Shown: piece after piece, positions 62,525 to 64,000 of the stretch
How positions within the stretch are numbered: the first letter of the stretch is position 1
Layout of the letters: each line of letters opens with the position of its first letter
Assembly (NCBI GenBank): GCA_001801465.1
Contig: MGXT01000025.1
Span: forward strand, 124,001-188,000
Origin: Gammaproteobacteria bacterium RIFCSPHIGHO2_12_FULL_35_23
Lineage (GTDB): Bacteria > Pseudomonadota > Gammaproteobacteria > UBA12402
Length of the DNA: 64,000 nucleotides
Reading direction: 5' to 3'
Notes under the pieces: generated by a model
The model's input: only the letters and a program-made list of their open reading frames with translations
Told to the model about the DNA's origin: nothing
Databases searched by the model: none
Translations under genes and position numbers: made by a program

Positions 62525-64000
62525 GTGCTTTAATCCTATATTTTTTTATAAATCTATTGTTCTGATTAAGCTCTGTAATAACTTTATCAGCCTGGTTTAA
62601 ATCTTGCAATAATCTGTAAAGTGCTATAGTAAATTTTGCATAATTTTCTAAGACTGCATTTGAATAGGAATAAGTTTCTTTAGTGTTTCTTATCTTTTCT
62701 AGCTGATCTAATAATCTATTATTTGAACTGACAAAATCAAATTCGCCAACCTGGCCTGACCGCAATGAGCTAATGATAGCATGTAATCCCGCTTTGATAT
62801 CTGCTAAAGTCAGTGTAAAAAAAGATAATTTGCTTTTAGTAAATTCATTTGCACTATCGTCTTCTAAAACATCAATCAGCATAATTAAAATTAAATAAAT
62901 ATTATTAGTGATAACTAATAAATTTAGAAGCTCTTGTCCTTTATTATCTGTAACAACCATACAGTTAGCATCATACAGTAAGGTTTGTTGAGTTTGTAAT
63001 TGCTGCTCCAAAGTAGTAAGCGCTGTGGCACGAATTAACTTTTCCGCTGCAAAGATTTTATCTATCGCTAACAAACAAAATTCTAAACTGCTGGCTATAT
63101 TCTTTTTTAATTCTGCAACGGGATGTTCTGGCCATAACACAACAGCAATAATCATGCCAACAATAACACCTTGAAATACCCCAATAAACCGTTCGATAGG
63201 AACTGTTAAATCAATCGCAAGACCATTGCTACTCATCATTAGCAGTGCCAAAATAAATGCGGCTTGAATACCGGCATAGCCATATTTTTCACCGCTTAAT
63301 GCTACATACTCACACAGCAATATGCTAAAAAACATAAACGCTAAAAACACTCCAAAATAAGGTAAATAGGTCAGCATAACCAGTCCTAAAAAGCCCCAAA
63401 TTCCACCATAGATTATGCCCATAAAGCGTAATACCATGCGTCGCTGAGAGCGGCCTAAATTAGGCTGAGCTAAAATTACGGTTACCACAATAATTGCTTG
63501 AATACCGCTATACCAACCAAAATAATAATGACAAATAAGCATGATCAAATCGGCCAGCGCCAATTTGATAGCCCTTTTTAAGGAAAGGATATGAATAGGA
63601 AAAAGTTTATGATTTTCTACTTTTTTAATAAACTCTTCTTGGACAGTGGTCATTTCATCATTGACCAACTGATGCAATGTCCTTTGCATGGTCTCTAAAT
63701 CTGCGATTACCGCTTTAGCTGAGTGCACAATAGAAAATAAATCCCAAACTTCTTGAATATTATAGCCAGCAAAACTTCTTTTTTGACGTTCTTCGGTAAG
63801 GTAAGTTTCAAATTCTACAATTGCCTGGTTAAGTGCTATAGGGACTTCTGTCGTACTTTTTTTATTTCTAAAATTATCGGCTAGTTGTTTATAGTATCTG
63901 GTTAATTCAGTGACATAATTATCAATTAAAAGTTTAAGCACAATTTTCTTTTCTTGAAAGAACTTAGTTTTTTGTAAATCTTTTAATATCTGATGATAGC
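62511..64000 (-). CDS. FUSC-family inner-membrane transporter (partial)
   Basis: The C-terminal part of an AaeB/YccS-like aromatic-acid or metabolite exporter. The frame is open without a stop to the window edge, reading YHQILKDLQKTKFFQEKKIV upstream of the GTG at 63941, so the gene is longer than 496 residues. The FUSC membrane module shows LIMLICHYYFGWYSGIQAII, then LAQPNLGRSQRRMVLRFMG and IYGGIWGFLGLVMLTYLPY. Several helices lie between about 63600 and 63120. A cytosolic helical end follows. It is coupled to the HlyD-like adaptor. Confidence 0.85.
   Translation of the reverse strand, partial: YHQILKDLQKTKFFQEKKIVLKLLIDNYVTELTRYYKQLADNFRNKKSTTEVPIALNQAIVEFETYLTEERQKRSFAGYNIQEVWDLFSIVHSAKAVIADLETMQRTLHQLVNDEMTTVQEEFIKKVENHKLFPIHILSLKRAIKLALADLIMLICHYYFGWYSGIQAIIVVTVILAQPNLGRSQRRMVLRFMGIIYGGIWGFLGLVMLTYLPYFGVFLAFMFFSILLCEYVALSGEKYGYAGIQAAFILALLMMSSNGLAIDLTVPIERFIGVFQGVIVGMIIAVVLWPEHPVAELKKNIASSLEFCLLAIDKIFAAEKLIRATALTTLEQQLQTQQTLLYDANCMVVTDNKGQELLNLLVITNNIYLILIMLIDVLEDDSANEFTKSKLSFFTLTLADIKAGLHAIISSLRSGQVGEFDFVSSNNRLLDQLEKIRNTKETYSYSNAVLENYAKFTIALYRLLQDLNQADKVITELNQNNRFIKKYRIKAHEAV

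Overview
The window looks like chromosome from an AT-rich, reduced-genome gammaproteobacterium, most likely a host-associated member of the Legionellales. That placement is inferred from gene content (hemCDXY, pcm-tolC, smg-topA, lptM-dapF, amgK-murU), from several large proteins with no recognisable family that resemble secreted effectors, and from many decaying housekeeping genes. No rRNA, tRNA, CRISPR array, prophage or complete insertion sequence was found.

Layout. 1-9.7 kb: the 5' end of parE, a cupin-like oxygenase, an M50 membrane protease, a dacB/response regulator/histidine kinase operon, pcnB, an MFS transporter, aroE and a GNAT acetyltransferase. 9.8-15.5 kb: a complete seven-gene mrpABCDEFG cation/proton antiporter operon. 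15.5-17.2 kb: a membrane protein and a secreted NAGPA-type glycosidase. 17.2-21.4 kb: a gene graveyard holding remnants of a DUF4143-type ATPase, a transposase, mpl, recR and ybaB. Two related Ala/Ser/Gly-rich proteins of unknown function sit among them. 21.4-36.4 kb: dense housekeeping genes (rsmB, fmt, hemYXDC, an acyltransferase, ubiK, surA-like, a possible dprA remnant, smg, topA, mutM, rpmG, rpmB, radC, dut). 36.4-39.2 kb: a 925-residue orphan with a nuclear-localisation-like basic patch. 39.3-48.2 kb: pcm, tolC, murU, amgK, metK, rsmE, an ATP-grasp ligase and two MTA/SAH nucleosidases, the second preceded by a hairpin-rich leader with an intrinsic terminator. 48.6-55.3 kb: a LexA-like repressor, envelope proteins, a Nudix hydrolase and a second pair of diverged orphan paralogues. 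55.4-64 kb: an ATPase gene flanked by two tandem operator-like palindromes and a 37-bp mini-element, then dapF, lptM, an esterase, guaC, deoB, tdk and an HlyD/FUSC efflux pair. The FUSC gene runs off the window edge.

How the genes fit together. Cell-wall turnover is a recurring theme: dacB, the intact MurNAc-recycling pair amgK-murU, and dapF, set against a broken mpl. SAM metabolism is another: metK, two MTA/SAH nucleosidases, and the methyltransferases pcm, rsmE and rsmB. Envelope export includes TolC, HlyD/FUSC, LptM and a SurA-like chaperone. The strongest candidates for new biology are the two paralogous orphan families, the 925-residue protein, the structured leader near 48.2 kb, the tandem operators near 56.67 kb and the fused-end mini-element near 55.4 kb.

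All family assignments come from reading motifs by eye; no database search was possible.
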